A DNA stretch of 64,000 bases, from assembly GCA_026724425.1 (NCBI GenBank), contig JAIUCV010000659.1:310001-374000 (forward strand), given 5' to 3'. Every line of letters starts with the position of its first letter. The stretch's first letter is position 1. The translations under genes and the position numbers were made by a program. The notes under the pieces are model-generated. The model was not told the origin of the DNA and did no database searches. It saw nothing but the letters and a program-made list of their open reading frames with translations. Positions 23,474 through 35,825 of the stretch are shown piece by piece. This stretch comes from Erythrophleum ivorense (lineage: Eukaryota > Streptophyta > Magnoliopsida > Fabales > Fabaceae).

Positions 23474-26242
23474 CCAATTGTAACACCATCAAACTATACC
23501 TCATTGCATACTATTTCTAGGTTCTATTCCATGAAGCATATGAGTTTCCAAGAAAAAGACATTAAAATATTACATTTTTATGCCTTGCGTAGTGGATAAA
23601 TTTTTCATCTAGTATTCCATAGACCAAGGGAACTCATTAAACTCATTCTCATATTTAATTACACTAATACAATTCAAAACCATCCAATAAAGTGGCTTGG
23701 AACTCATACAAATGGGTGAAACACACTAATTTCCACAAATTAGCCACGGTCAGATTTTCAATTTTTTTTGTCACAACTTCAGAAATTCATAACTAAATCC
23801 AAAAAAATTGAAATCCAAGAAACTTTACCATTCCAGAAAGCTCTGGATGTTTACCCTATGGTAAAAATAATTTTAGCTCATGAATCATTAAGGGAAAATG
23901 TTTGACATCCAAAAAGCCACTGAGGTCTTTGCTGTCTGGGCTACTATCTCTGATTACTGAGATGAACTTTCAAAATTCATAACTAGTTCTATAAAAATTA
24001 AAATCATACAAATTTGGTCATTATGGAAAGCTACAGATGTTTCTCATATTTTAAAAATAATTCTAGAATAAAATAGATACTTTTAGCTGTTGAAAATCTA
24101 TAAAATAGTAACTGAACTCAGGGGGTGCTACTACTACTGACAGCAAATTTTAAAAATGCATAACTCTTTGCTCAGACCTCCAAATGAGGAGATCTTATTG
24201 GGCACAGAAAGCTTATGACCTCTAGTTTATTCTTGTAAAAGTTTACAAGAATTGGATACCATTTGCCTATCAGATGACACAGAACATAGAACTGATATTG
24301 TGAACAGTGCACATACCAAAACTAACTGAAAATCCCAACTTTGAAAATTTATAAATAATTCTGTAGAGCTCCATTTTTATTGTACTTTAGCTTCGCAAAA
24401 AGCTCTCAATGAGCTCTACATGTTTCCAAATTTCATGGAAAAATTCCTTCATTTAGTTAGAAAATGTTATAGGGTGCCATTTGGGTTATTTTAATGCCTT
24501 TTAATGGTTCAAAGATGAGCAAAATGGCTCCTAAGATTCTTGTGGCCACTTGGGCATGTGGAAATGGCCCAAAAATACTTTCTAAACTTGTCTCAAATGT
24601 AAGGTCCCATATCGGCTGGAAGGAGCCTATGGCTAGTATAACGTCTGGTACGTTGTACAATCACCGGAATAGGCCGGTTTGAAAATCAAGTCCCTTGAGA
24701 TGAGTGATTCAATGCCAAATAAAATTTGAATAAAATTTTAAATAATAGAAAACAAGGATTTGAGCCTTGAGTTACCCAGAAACCGGGGTCAAAGTGATTT
24801 GAAAAATTTGTCGAAAGGCCAATGGCATTTTTGTAAATAAGTGAAATTTTAGAAAAACACCTAAGAGGGCTTTTTAAATAGAAATTTTAAGTTGCCTAGG
24901 GTTTTCAGAGGCCCCAAAAACTATGGGAAGCCCCGAGACTGGTAAAACCCCTCCGGTGTACTTTTTTCGATGTTAGTTAACCTGAACTTTGACTACTTCG
25001 TTCGGGAAGGTTTTAGCTTCGATTTAAGTGATTCCAAAGGCATTTTATTAAATTTGGAATCTAAATTTTATGATGGAAAAGATGGTTCTAAAAAAGGAGC
25101 TAAAACGAAGCCAAACGGGAAATGCCATTGTGGAAGGGCAAAAATGGAAACAAAGTGCACAAAAGAAGCTTCCAAACTCCATTTTTAAGTCACGTTCAGC
25201 TCCCCCCTCTCTAAACTGACTTTCTTCTGCCCAAATCTCAAAAATGGAGCTGCTGTCTTAGGCGCACAAAGGGAGGAAATTTTGGAGGAAGAAAAGCCAA
25301 AGAAAGGGTGAGAAAGTGTAAGGTTTTCTTGCTCTTTCCTCTTGAAACTTCATCCTCCCCTTCTTGCTTCATCTTTCCATAGTTTTAATGTAATTTTTGG
25401 TGCTGATTTGGGTCCAGATCAGATGAGGGAAATTCAAAATTTAAGGAGAAGAAAGAGGGAAGAGGAAGGGCTCTTGAAGGAAGTTTGATTGCAAGGTAGT
25501 TTCTCTCCCTTTGTTGCTTCTTTTTCTCCTTCTCCTCTTCCATGGTAGGATGTCTCAAACAAAACCATGAAGAGGGAAGAGTTTCTGCTTTATAATCCAA
25601 AAGAATCCATCAAACTAAGCCATGGGAAGATGGATTATACCAAAGAAATGCATGAAAAACTAGTAAAACTCAAGTTGGAAAAGTGTAGGGTACTTGAACA
25701 TAAGTTAAAATCTGGGTTGATTCAAGACTTTCCCATCATATGTGAGTGTTTGTTTGAGTTTCTAAGACTCCTAGGGAGTCTCCCAAGTGCCCCATCCATT
25801 AAGGAAAAATCCTAAACTCCTTGGGTCTTTAATGGAAGCATAACTAGGTCAAGACCCTTAGAGATAGCTAGGGAATGTTTTAAATGGTTCCAAGCTTGGT
25901 TTGGGACTTTATATGATAAAAGAAGATAGGAGAAACCCTTGGAAAAAATTTAGAAGCCTTAGGTTGGGAGATGAGGCAATGGCTTCCATAATGTAACCTT
26001 ATGAAGCAACATGGACTAGGTTTGTGAAAGTGAGTGTGTGATGGCTTCAAGGACCTTAAATGAGGTCAAGAGGTCTAAATATGGCAAGAGAATGGAACCA
26101 AGAATGTTAATTATGATAGTTGCTTCATTAGGTCCTTAATGGAACCATAATGTGACAAATAGACCAAAGTGTAGTCTTAAGAGTGAGTTGGATGTCATAA
26201 TTTGTTCCAAGAGTATAATTTAGTATTTTTTATTGTGAATAG

Positions 26243-26329
26243 GCCAAAGAAATCCAACCCCACCTCCTTGTGTTTGTGGAACCGAAAAGGAGAAGAAACA
26301 AGCAAAGTAAAGCTTGAATTTGCACCAAG
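26243..26329 (+). other. Exon-like block of E8 (87 nt)
   Basis: It is preceded by GTGAATAG, starts GCCAAAGAAA, and ends CACCAAG before GTAGCTC. Confidence 0.45.
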
Positions 26330-26486
26330 GTAGCTCTCCACCTTTTCTTGTTGCATTTTCTTGTTGCATATGATGTCATTGTGTGCTTGTGTGTATGTTT
26401 ATATGTTTGAAACATTCCACTTGATGCTATGTTGCTATTTTGGTACCAATATGCTTTCTTGAATGTCTTTGAATGATGGAAATGGC

Positions 26487-26647
26487 TCATAAGGGTGAGG
26501 TCGTGCCAAAAGTCCCTTAATGTGGGTAAGGAGAAGCCAAAAGTCTCATGGTATGGGTGAGACAAGGCTAAAAGTCCCTTGGATGGGTGAGGCTAAGTCA
26601 AAAGTCCCAAAAACCAAGAGTGAGGCAATCCAAAAGTCCTTAGAGCT
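26487..26647 (+). repeat. Degenerate ~31-bp tandem array in E8
   Basis: About five units of the type GGGTGAGGCTAAGTCAAAAG run directly toward the conserved palindrome at 26782. Confidence 0.65.
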
Positions 26648-26781
26648 CATTCTTATTCTTGACATGTGTTTGTGACATAAAAATGTAGAAATTGAATACT
26701 TTATCGATTGAGTAGTTGCATACTTGTACTTTTGACATGTTATATGCCTTGAAAATATGCTTGAATAGGTGTATGAGCTAT

Positions 26782-26800
26782 TGAGATTCAATGAATCTCA
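26782..26800 (+). repeat. Palindrome of E8
   Basis: TGAGATTCAATGAATCTCA has perfect 8-bp arms around AAT. The site lies in the most conserved part of the family (GATGAGCTATTGGGATTC in E13 and E14). Confidence 0.6.
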
Positions 26801-27261
26801 CCCCCTCCTTTCTCTCATCTCATATGATCTAGGTGGAATTCAAGATCCAAAGGATGGAAGCCAAGGAGCTTAAATCTCCATCTCTTGGCAAATCTTTCTA
26901 TTTTGATGTACTATGATGACTAGAATGTAAAATTAGATATACAAATGTTATTTTTGAGCCATGACACTTTGAACAAGTGTAAAACTATGTAAAGTTAGTG
27001 TATGTATCAAGAATAGAGTTTAATGAATAGAATTATGTATTTTGACCACTTGGGAGCCCACTTGTGTATGTATGTTCATGGAGGTGACATGGTGAATTTG
27101 AGTTGCATGAGGGTTCAGACCTTATGAGGGACTTATTTATACTATATTTATGCTTTCTAAGTTGCTCAAATGTGTGTGGAATAATGGATGGCTCATTTGC
27201 ACCAAATTTGCCTCTTGTTGGGACCAAAATTGCCATAAGCTTGAGTTATGGCAAAGTCTGA

Positions 27262-28230
27262 CCAAATGACCTCGTCTTGACTTGAAATTTTGCATGCAAG
27301 TAGATCTTGACTATAGATTTTTGGGAAGTCAAAGATCAGGTCATTTGGAGGTCTGTGAAATTTTCTATGATTTTTCAAAGTTGGTATCAGAATTTCGAAT
27401 TTGCACTGGTACTGTTCATTTGGTCAATTGTGAAATTGTGTCATCTGAGGGGCAAACGTGGTCCAATGGCTACAAAATTTTATAGTTAGAAACTAGGCAT
27501 TCACAGTGACATGTAGCAACTGGTAGCACCTCATTTGGTGTCCGAGCTGAGAGATATGAATTTTTGAATTTCTGGGATAGTAGCAATAGCTCAGCATAAC
27601 CTGAGTCACTGTTCCATTGAATTTGGGTAGCTAAGCGTGCTTTCTCTGGTCTGACTCTATTTTTACCATAACATTAACATTCATAGATTTTCAAATTGGT
27701 ATTATTTTCATGGATTGGATTTTTTTGAAATTAATTGGACATTTTCGAAGTTCATAGCAGACACTTGCATCAGTACCAGTAGCTGCCCGAACCTTTACTC
27801 CTTTTCGCATGTCAAACGCTTCCTGTGTCATGTTTCATGGCTTGGAAATATTTTTGACATAAATAGACATGTGTAGATTTCTAGAATGGCCAAGAATGAA
27901 TGATTTCAATTTTTCTAGAATTAGTTATGAATTTTGAAACTTTCTATCAATAAACTGAACCAATGGTCCAGACAGCAACAACCCCAGTGGCTTTTCGGAT
28001 ATCAAATGTTCTGCCCTTAATGATTCATGAGCTGAAATTATTTTTAGTATGGGATAGACATCTAGAGATTTCTGTAATGGTAAAGTTTGTTGGGTTTTGA
28101 ATTTTGTGGATTTAGTTATGAATTTCCAAATTTGTCACAGAAAAACTAAAATTCTGGCTGAAAATAATAGTGTGAGTTTGATGGTCCCCTTTGAATTCCA
28201 CGAGTTGTGGGCCAACTTTGGTGATGAAAA
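27262..28230 (+). repeat. Modular ~190-bp repeats in the 3' half of E8
   Basis: Module starts are near 27262, 27447, 27640, 27825 and 28010. The last three share ATTAGTTATGAATTT or a close variant and, twice, a tail .CATGTCAAACG or ATATCAAATG. Confidence 0.5.
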
Positions 28231-28813
28231 TAAGTTGTATGTATGTAATTAAATATGAGAATGTGTTGCATGAGCTCATATGGTCCGTGTGACACCGAAT
28301 GGAATTTTTATACGCGACGTAATGCGAAATAAGATATTATTTTAATGTCATTTTCTGCTCCCTTTTGTTCAATTGATCATGTGAGACTTAGAAATGATCG
28401 GAAGTATGTTAGAAATATATGGTGTTATAGCTAGCACATATAAGTGGGGAGAATCCTCCCCCTCAAGAGTGCGCTTTTCCTGTAAGCTAAGCGGGAAGGG
28501 ACAAACCCCAACAAATTGGGAAGGAAGGGACAATACTCTTGAGGGCTCGATATGTGTTAGTATCAAAGCAATCCTAGCCCTTGTGTGACTCAAGGATGAT
28601 TCAGTCCTAAAAGGGGGGTGGATGGTAAAGTCCCACATCGGTTGGAAGGGGCCTGTGGCTAGCCCATATAAGTGGGGAGAATCCTCCCCCTCATGAGCGC
28701 GTTTTTCCCATGAGCTAAGCAGGAAGGGACAAACCCCAACGAACCAGGAAGGCAGGGTCATAGACCTATGAATCAGGAAGGAAGGGACAATAATCATGAG
28801 GGCTCTGTATGTG

Positions 28814-29306
28814 TTAGTATCAGAGCAATCCTGACCTATGTGCGACCCGAGGACAGGTCAGCCCCAAAAAGGAGGTGGATTGTAAATTCTCACATCAGTT
28901 GGAATGGGCTTATGGCTAGCCCATATACGTGGGGAGAATCCTCTCCCTCATGAGCATGTTTTTCTCATGAGCTAAGCGAGAAGAGACAAACCCCAACGAA
29001 CCAGGAAGGCAGGGTCACAGACCCATGAACCGGGAAGGAAGGGACAATACTCGTGAAGGCTCTGTATGTGTATTGTCCCTTCCTTCCCGGTTCGTGGGTC
29101 TGTGACCCTGCCTTCCTGATTTGTTGGGGTTTGTCCCTTCCTACTTAGCTCATGGAAAAAATGCACTCGTGAGGGGGAGGATTCTCCCTACTTATATGGA
29201 CTAGCCACAGGTCTCTTCCAGCCGATGTGGGACTTTACAATCCACCCCTCTTTTGGGGTCGACCCATCATCGGGTCGCACATGGGCCAGGATTGCTCTGA
29301 TACCAA
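28814..29306. repeat. 236-bp inverted repeat with 21-nt loop
   Basis: Arms 28814-29049 and 29071-29306 pair base for base without a net indel. The LTR starts (28881 and 29239) and the PBS ends (28814 and 29306) both fall at mirrored positions. By eye the LTR parts of the arms are about 85% identical. The loop 29050-29070 is the last 21 bp of the third plus-strand LTR. Confidence 0.85.
29261..29276. repeat. Short hairpin in TRIM internal region
   Basis: GACCCATCATCGGGTC has 5-bp arms around six bases, between PBS and PPT-like end. Such hairpins sit where retroelement RNAs can dimerise, but no function is shown. Confidence 0.35.
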
Positions 29307-31261
29307 TAACTGTAATACCATAAATTCGAGCTCATTTCATGCCATTCATAAGCTTTATTTCATCAATTCCACAATAACATATGAAAAAGGAGATGAAAAT
29401 CATGGATTTCTTTGCATTGCGCTATATTTAAAAATTTGTAATCGGTGTTACGTGGATCCTGTGAGCTCATAATATATATCCTTATATTTAATTACATCAA
29501 AACAAGCCATTTGCATCACAAAATCATATCTATAACTCATGGAAACTGAAATAAAGTGTGGAATATGGAGCTTCATTCTTGATCAGAATTGCTCCAGTTT
29601 CTTACCAAACTTTGGAAAATCATAACTAAATCTAGAAAAATTAAAATCATGCAATCTTGGTCATTATCGAAATCCTTGGATGTCTAATTTACACTAAAAA
29701 TATTTCTAGGCCATAACATCCATCACAGAGGGTGTTTGACATCCAAAATGGTCCAAAGATCTGACTGAATTCTGGAACTGTCACAGAATTCTGCAGAGAA
29801 CTTTGAAAATGTCCAATTAATTCCAAAAAAATCCAATCCATACAAATGATACCAATATGGAAATTTTTGGATGTTAAATATAGAGGAAAAATATCTTTAG
29901 ATCAGTTCATGAAGTTTAGGCCTCAGAATTCGATGGAACAGTACTTCTGGTCAGGTAAACTTACTGATACTAGAGAGAAATTCAAAAATTTTATATCTCC
30001 CTCATTAGACCTCCAAATGAGGTGCTTCTAGTTGTCACGAGTCACTGTGATTGTCTAGGTTCTTTGTATAAAATTTCATGACAATTGGACATCATTTGGG
30101 CCTCGGGTGGCAGAGTTTAATTTTGAACCAAATGAATAGTGCAGCAAACCAGAAACATAATTTTTTCCAACTTCAAAAAATCATCAAATATTCTGTAGAC
30201 CTCCAAAAATTATGATCTTTAGCTTCTCAAAAATCTCTCAATGAGACCTAATTGCATGCCAAATCTCATATCAAGACTAGTTCATTTGGCTAAAAAGTGA
30301 TATAGGGTTCCATAATGGTCAATTTTTGCACCATATAGGGTACCAAAGTTGCCAAAAGGATTTCCCTTAGTCTTGGCACCTTTTGAGCAAGTCTAAAAGT
30401 ACATTTAAGATTTGTGTGAGCTACCCAAATGGTCTCAAACCTCATGCATCTCATTTTGGCCATTCAACCCCCATTTATACACATATCTATCAAACTTTCA
30501 ATTCTCAAACTTTGGCATTATATACTTAAAATATATGCTAAACATCATACATCATATTCATACACATAAAATCACATAATAGTGTATTTATACATGTCTC
30601 AAGGGTCATGGTACATTTACAACATCATATACTTTGTGAAACATCATTATGGATTCAAAAGGAATGAAAGTTAGGCCTAGGCTTGTCAATCTCCTTCTTT
30701 CATGGTTGTTGGCTCCCTTCACCATAGCTACTTGATCCACCTAGCATATTAGAGCATTGGAGAGGAGGGGATGAGATTCAAAGAATCCTAATAGCTCATC
30801 TCTCATTCAATCATACATAATGCATGCAAACAGGTCTCATAAATGCATGTATGGTCATGTTGACATGTGCAACCATTCAAGAAGCATTTTCATCACTTGA
30901 AAATATCATACATAGCATACAAAGGCTTACCAAGCAAGTGGATTAGCCTCACCTAATTTCTTGTGGATGTTGGACTTGCCTCACTCATTCCTTAAGACAT
31001 TCTTGGACTCAACCATGCTTTGTCTCAACTAATCTTAAGGGTTCTTAGCTCATCCTCACTATGGCTAAGGGTTCTTGGCCTCACCACACTCAAGCAAACC
31101 TAAGCACATATCAAAATATCATATGAAACATAATATGTCATCATAAAACCATGGCATATGAAATCATGCTAGTATACTTTTCATGGCTTGAAAATATACA
31201 TACACACATTCTAAAACAAGCTAACACACATCCATGCATGAGAGAAGGTGGAGAGAGCTAC

Positions 31262-31350
31262 CTTGCTTGCATTTATACACTTTTTCCTTAAGCCTTGAGT
31301 CCTCTCCCTTGACATCACACACCCAAGAGGGTGGAGATCATTTCTCTTAG
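31262..31350 (-). other. Exon-like block of E9 (89 nt)
   Basis: On the minus strand it is preceded by GTCTAAG, starts CTAAGAGAAA, and ends GCAAG before GTAGCTC. Confidence 0.45.
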
Positions 31351-32425
31351 CTTAGACACATCATATGGAAGCTAATTACACTCTTGAAACAAGCTAGGAC
31401 ATTAAAGTTATATTTAAGAACATACTTGGTTCAACAAGTCACATAATGGTTCTATAAATGGCTTATTGAAGCAACCATCATGATTCAAGCTCTTAGCTCC
31501 ATTCTCTTCTCATTCTTAGGCCTCTTGACCTCATTGAAGGTCCTTGGAGCCATTACATATTCATTTACAAAAGTGTAGACACAAGTTACTTCATAAGGTT
31601 ATATTATGAAAGCCATTGCCTCATCTCCCAATCCATGGCTTCTAAATTTTTTCCAAGGGTTCCTCCCACCTTCTATCATATGAAGTCCCAAACCAAGGCT
31701 AGAATAAATTAAAACAACCCCTAGCCTATTCCTCTAGTCTTGGCCGAAAGAGACACACCATTTGGAGCCCATGGAGTTTTTGATTTTTCCTTGATGGGAG
31801 AGACACTTGGGAGGCTTCCTAGAGGTCTTAGAAACTCAAATAAACCTTTACACATGAAATAAAATTCATGGATTAAATCAGTTTTTACAAAGTATCCAAG
31901 AGCTCTACACTTTCCTAACTTGATTTTCATTAGCTTTTCTTCTAATTTCCTTGCATCTACTAACTCCTCATGGTCTAAAACCCACAATTCTTTCTTATTT
32001 TTGGACAAAAATCCTCCCCCCAAGATGGTTCTATTCTGGCAGAACTCCACATACAAAGGGCAAGAAAAAGGAAGCAAGCAAGATAGAAAAATCACCTTAA
32101 TTCCAAGCTTATCTCAAGAGCTCTCTTCCTTACTTCAACCCTCTCCTTGAATTTTGAAATTTCCCCCTCTGTTCTAGGCTTAAAACAGAACCAAATATCT
32201 CACTAAATCCATAAGAAGAGAGAAGGAAAGGAGGGAAAGAAGTTTTCCAAAGGGAAGAGCAAAAGTTTCCATGAATTCATACATTTCTCTTAGCTTTTCT
32301 TCTTCCCTTGAGCTTGCTCTTGTGTGCCACTCTCTCTCTAAGTCTCTTCTCTATTTTCTGGGCAGAAACAGAGCATTTTAATCAGAGGAGCTGCTGGAAC
32401 GTGGATAAGAAAAAGCTAAAAGTCA

Positions 32426-32435
32426 CTTTATATAA
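32426..32435 (-). promoter_or_regulatory. TATA-like box of E9
   Basis: TTATATAAAG on the minus strand, about 560 bp from the E9 5' end after removing E10. The E13 counterpart near 54754 has decayed to AACATAAAG. Confidence 0.5.
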
Positions 32436-33427
32436 CTTTTTACTTTTGCATTTTAGTCCCTCTTCTTGGCTTTTTCATTTTAGGCCCATTTCAACTCCTT
32501 TTTGAAATCCTTCTTTTCCATCATAATATTCAGGCTTTCTAACTTATAAAATTCTTTTGGAACCACTCAAATTGGATTTAAAATCATTCTGAACTGTTCG
32601 GTCAAAGTTTTGGTCAACCTTTGCCGAACTCGCTCACCAGATGGGTTTCAACTACTCTAGGGCTTTCTATGGTTTTCATGGCCTCTGAGAGCCCCAAAAA
32701 GCTTAAAGTTTTCATTTAAAAAGGCCTCATGTGAGTTTTCAAAATTTCCAAAAATTACAAAAATGCCCCTACTTCCTTCGGCAAATTTTCTAAGCTTTTT
32801 TGGCTCTGGTTTTTAGGCATCTTAAACATCAAATCCTCATTTTCTAATATTTAAAATTTTATCATAATTTTAGTTGGCCCTAATTCCTTCTATTTCGAGG
32901 ACTTCCTTTTATATTTGACATATTTCTTACGTTTACGGAGAAACCGAATATTGCGTTTGTCACATTCCGAACTTCCTGTGACTGATAGCATAACCCATAT
33001 CAGTCCACTCAGTTAAATAGTATGGAAAGAAGGGATTTAATTATTTTAATTACACCCATTTGACACCATCACCACACAAGAGCATAAGCATTCACTTGGT
33101 CACTTGGCATTATGTTTACTTATGGGGATTAGGCGTCATACACAATTTGTGTATTAGATGGAAGTGATGTAAATATACATATATATATACTAATTGACCA
33201 CGGCTTGCTTCTTCTTTAGATGTGGGAATTCACCAGTGCCACCTCGTGCTTCCATGTGTAAGGTGTGTGAGTATATGTGGTAGATGATGTTTGATTGCAT
33301 TAAGGAAATATATTCAGTCGTGGTGGAGCTAGAAAGGAAGGTTGCATGAAATGAATGGCCTAAGTAATCTAGGATAAGGACACCTCATGCTTGCTCCACC
33401 TACCTTCATATATATATATATATATAT

Positions 33428-33738
33428 ATTAAATTGTGATTTGCTAATGCCGTATTTGGTTTGACAGTAGGAGCTAAGTAGTGCTTTTAATATATATAGA
33501 TTAAATGAGAGTAAGACACTTCTGCTGCCACCTAGCACATGCACCGATTCATGGAATGATGATTTGCTTTGATGCCACCTAATTAAATTGTGATTTGCTG
33601 GTGCCGTCTGTGCTGTGATAGTGGGAGTTAAATATTGCTTTAATATATATGGATTACATGAGAGTAAGATACATAGCTGCTGCCACCTAGCCACTTGCAC
33701 TGATTCATGAAATTGTAATCTGCCTTCATGCCACCTAA
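33428..33738. repeat. ~154-bp tandem duplication in E10
   Basis: Copies begin ATTAAATTGTGATTTGCT at 33428 and 33582 and both continue to GAGAGTAAGA and CTGCTGCCACCTAG. A partial third copy starts near 33711. The first copy follows a TA microsatellite (33408-33430). Confidence 0.7.
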
Positions 33739-34980
33739 TAGCGGTGGAAAGTAGGAGCTGTCCATTGCATTAATTACCCTTCACTTTAACTCATTTTAGG
33801 AGGAGGGAAATAGGGGAAGGAAGGAAGAAATTTCGGACTGCCATAGGAGAGGAGAGAAGAGAAGGAAAAACCGAAGTACAAGGACTCCAAAAAAGAGGTA
33901 AGCTCCAAGTTGCTCCCTTGTTCTGGACTTGGGATGTTTTGGCCTTGTAGAATTAGTTAGAAAAGGATTTTGAAGCCAAAATTTTTATAACAGGTTGTCC
34001 ATCCCTCATACTTGAAATCTGGAAAATTATAGAATTTTTGGAACAAGGTAAATTAAAGAAAACAACCCACTAATTCAATTTAGCTTCTGTACGGAACAGC
34101 CTGGGGCTGATTTCATAAAGAATTTTGTTAAATGGGTAAACAAAGGAATTAGTGCATGAAAATTGTTGGGGAGGTAGCTAAGACGTATCATGTCAGGTTT
34201 ACAAAGTCTTAGAATTTTCTGGGCTCATTTGGTAGGATAACAAAGCTAGGAATAGCAAGGGGCAGTGTACAACGAGCTCAACTGAGGTAGTGACCAAAAA
34301 AGTAGGAGTTCAGGGGCTATCCCTCGGAATCCTTGAAAACTGTTTCTGTGACTTATAATTAACATAATGAGGGGTCACTCTGCCAATTTTATGATTTTTG
34401 GAGGTCATTTAGTGGAGGAAAGAAATTTCACAAAAACAGGTCCGAAAATGTAGTTAAATTGAGACTGTGGTAGTTTTCATTCTTTTGCTATTGTAGTGTG
34501 ACTTTACATGGAAAATTGAGAATCCAGCTTGAAAATAAGGGCTAAGGACTTAGCTTTATAGAACTGGACCACACATGAATAACTTAGATAGTAACTAATG
34601 AATGAGAAGGAAAGGAAAGCAAAGATGTGATTGTTTATAATTGGGAATTCCAATAGTTAACTAGCAAAAGGGATTTAGGAATTTCGTATGGGGGGATTAG
34701 TAATTTAATTGCAATGTAAATATTAACCATGACTCATTCTTAATTAGTACAATGCATGATTGAAATTTAGGAAGGCCATTGGGACAACCAGGGTTAAGGA
34801 ATAACGTGAAAAAACGACAGTGACGAAACAGGTAGTTAACACTGTACTCACTTTGTTATTTATGTTAATGCACTGGATGAAATCCCGAAGTCCCTATGCT
34901 ATGTTTGGTTGCATGTATATCGACTAAGATGACTCTTTATGAGTACTATATTGCTGTTATTGGCCAATAACCGAAGCAAT

Positions 34981-35192
34981 GTAGCCTAACGAATGAAAAT
35001 ATGCTGCTACGTAGCCTAACGAATAAAAAAATGCTGCTACGTAGTCTAATGAATGAAAATATGCTGCTACGTAGCCTAATGAATAAAAATATGCTGCTAC
35101 GTAGCCTAACAATTGAGAATATGCTGCTATGGTAGCCTAACAAATGAGAATATGCTGCTGCCTAGCCTAATGAATGAGAACATACTGCTACC
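34981..35192. repeat. 30-bp minisatellite, seven units, in E10
   Basis: Units start at 34981, 35011, 35041, 35071, 35101, about 35132 and 35162, with the form GTAGCCTAACGAATRAAAAT then ATGCTGCTAC. The first joints form the palindrome GCTACGTAGC. Because 30 is a multiple of three, it reads as a 10-residue peptide repeat on the minus strand, which is a by-product and not evidence of a gene. Confidence 0.9.
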
Positions 35193-35717
35193 TAGATATT
35201 ACATGCTCCGACACCGAAGTATGCATCGAATGTATCCTGGATAGTAATCCGTGCTATATTTATATATTTGTTTCTTGAGTACATGGTTAGCTACTGAGAT
35301 TTTATCTCACTATAAATTGACTATTTTACAGGTATTAACTATGCTACGAATGGAGCCAGACAAATAGAGAACTAACAAACTGACCCATAAATTACATATT
35401 GTCTGTAATTGGTCTTGTGAATCCTTTGAACAAGGGTTGAATGTAAAGTTTGACTCCAGTGAGGATGTAACATTGTATTATTAATCTCTCTTTTGATTTG
35501 TATAAATATAATACATGAGATATCTACCGTAAGTTAACTGTGATGTTTATTAGGGCTACCGAACTCCCGATACAAGTAAACTCCTATGTTTGCATTACAT
35601 GAAAATGATTATGATAACCATGGGATTAGTTCTAGCATATTAGCATCATCGACTTACGGTTTTCTTGTGAAAATGATGAAGGTTGTCTAGGCATGACAAT
35701 TATCTTTTTAGATCTAG

Positions 35718-35825
35718 GATCTTGTTGACAGGATTTTGGACTCCACACTAAGAAAATTAAAGACCTTGTCGACAGGATCTTGGATTTCGCCTTGTAAAAC
35801 ATAAGACCTTGTCAACAGGGTCTTC
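35718..35825. repeat. Three copies of a quasi-palindrome near the E10 3' end
   Basis: GATCTTGTTGACAGGATTTT (35718), GACCTTGTCGACAGGATCTT (35762) and GACCTTGTCAACAGGGTCTT (35805) are spaced about 43 bp. The middle copy is centred on GTCGAC, with arms AGACCTTGTCGAC and GTCGACAGGATCTT. Confidence 0.65.

Larger units (their letters stand above)
24637..28429 (+). mobile_element. E8: solo LTR of TGTAACA family inside a TRIM LTR
   Basis: This uninterrupted 3793-bp copy has termini TATAACGTCTGG and GGTGTTATA, both one transition away from TGTAAC/GTTACA. Perfect GCTAG duplications lie at 24632-24636 and 28430-28434. Removing it restores the TRIM LTR phrase GGCTAGCACATATAAG. It is nearly identical in layout to E3. 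It contains an exon-like block at 26243-26329, an array at 26487-26647, a palindrome at 26782-26800 and ~190-bp modules at 27262-28230. A GTGCACAAAAG-type leader is present, but the TATA word is eroded. Confidence 0.93.
28435..29310. repeat. TRIM-type LTR array: tandem copies closing in a palindrome
   Basis: Plus-strand LTR copies: the first is 24598-24636 continued at 28435-28566, then 28624-28813 (190 bp) and 28881-29070 (190 bp). Each is followed by a PBS variant (TAGTATCAAAGC near 28568, TAGTATCAGAGC at 28815) and a ~65-bp internal segment ending GGRGGTGGAT, except the last. At 29071 the sequence turns: 29071-29239 is an inverted LTR lacking its last 21 bp, followed by an inverted internal segment and PBS (29295-29306). 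The LTR contains a TATA-like CATATAAG, the palindrome GGGTCTGTGACCC, and the GTCCCACATCGG motif widespread in plant TRIM-like elements. No coding capacity is seen. Confidence 0.8.

Noticed and set aside
28369..28797. 142-residue minus-strand open frame
   Set aside because: It spans the E8 end and two TRIM LTR copies; its repeated peptide blocks are translations of the repeated LTR, not a protein family.
28881..29070. Cassandra-type LTR carrying a 5S rRNA promoter
   Set aside because: No 5S internal promoter box or 5S-like stretch was found in any of the TRIM-type LTR copies.
34946..35143. Minus-strand 65-residue repeat peptide with a 10-residue period
   Set aside because: It is produced by the 30-bp minisatellite; the period is a multiple of three and no start context or homologue supports a gene.
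34981..35192. CRISPR-like regularly spaced repeat
   Set aside because: Units are directly adjacent with no unique spacers, and the DNA is plant nuclear.
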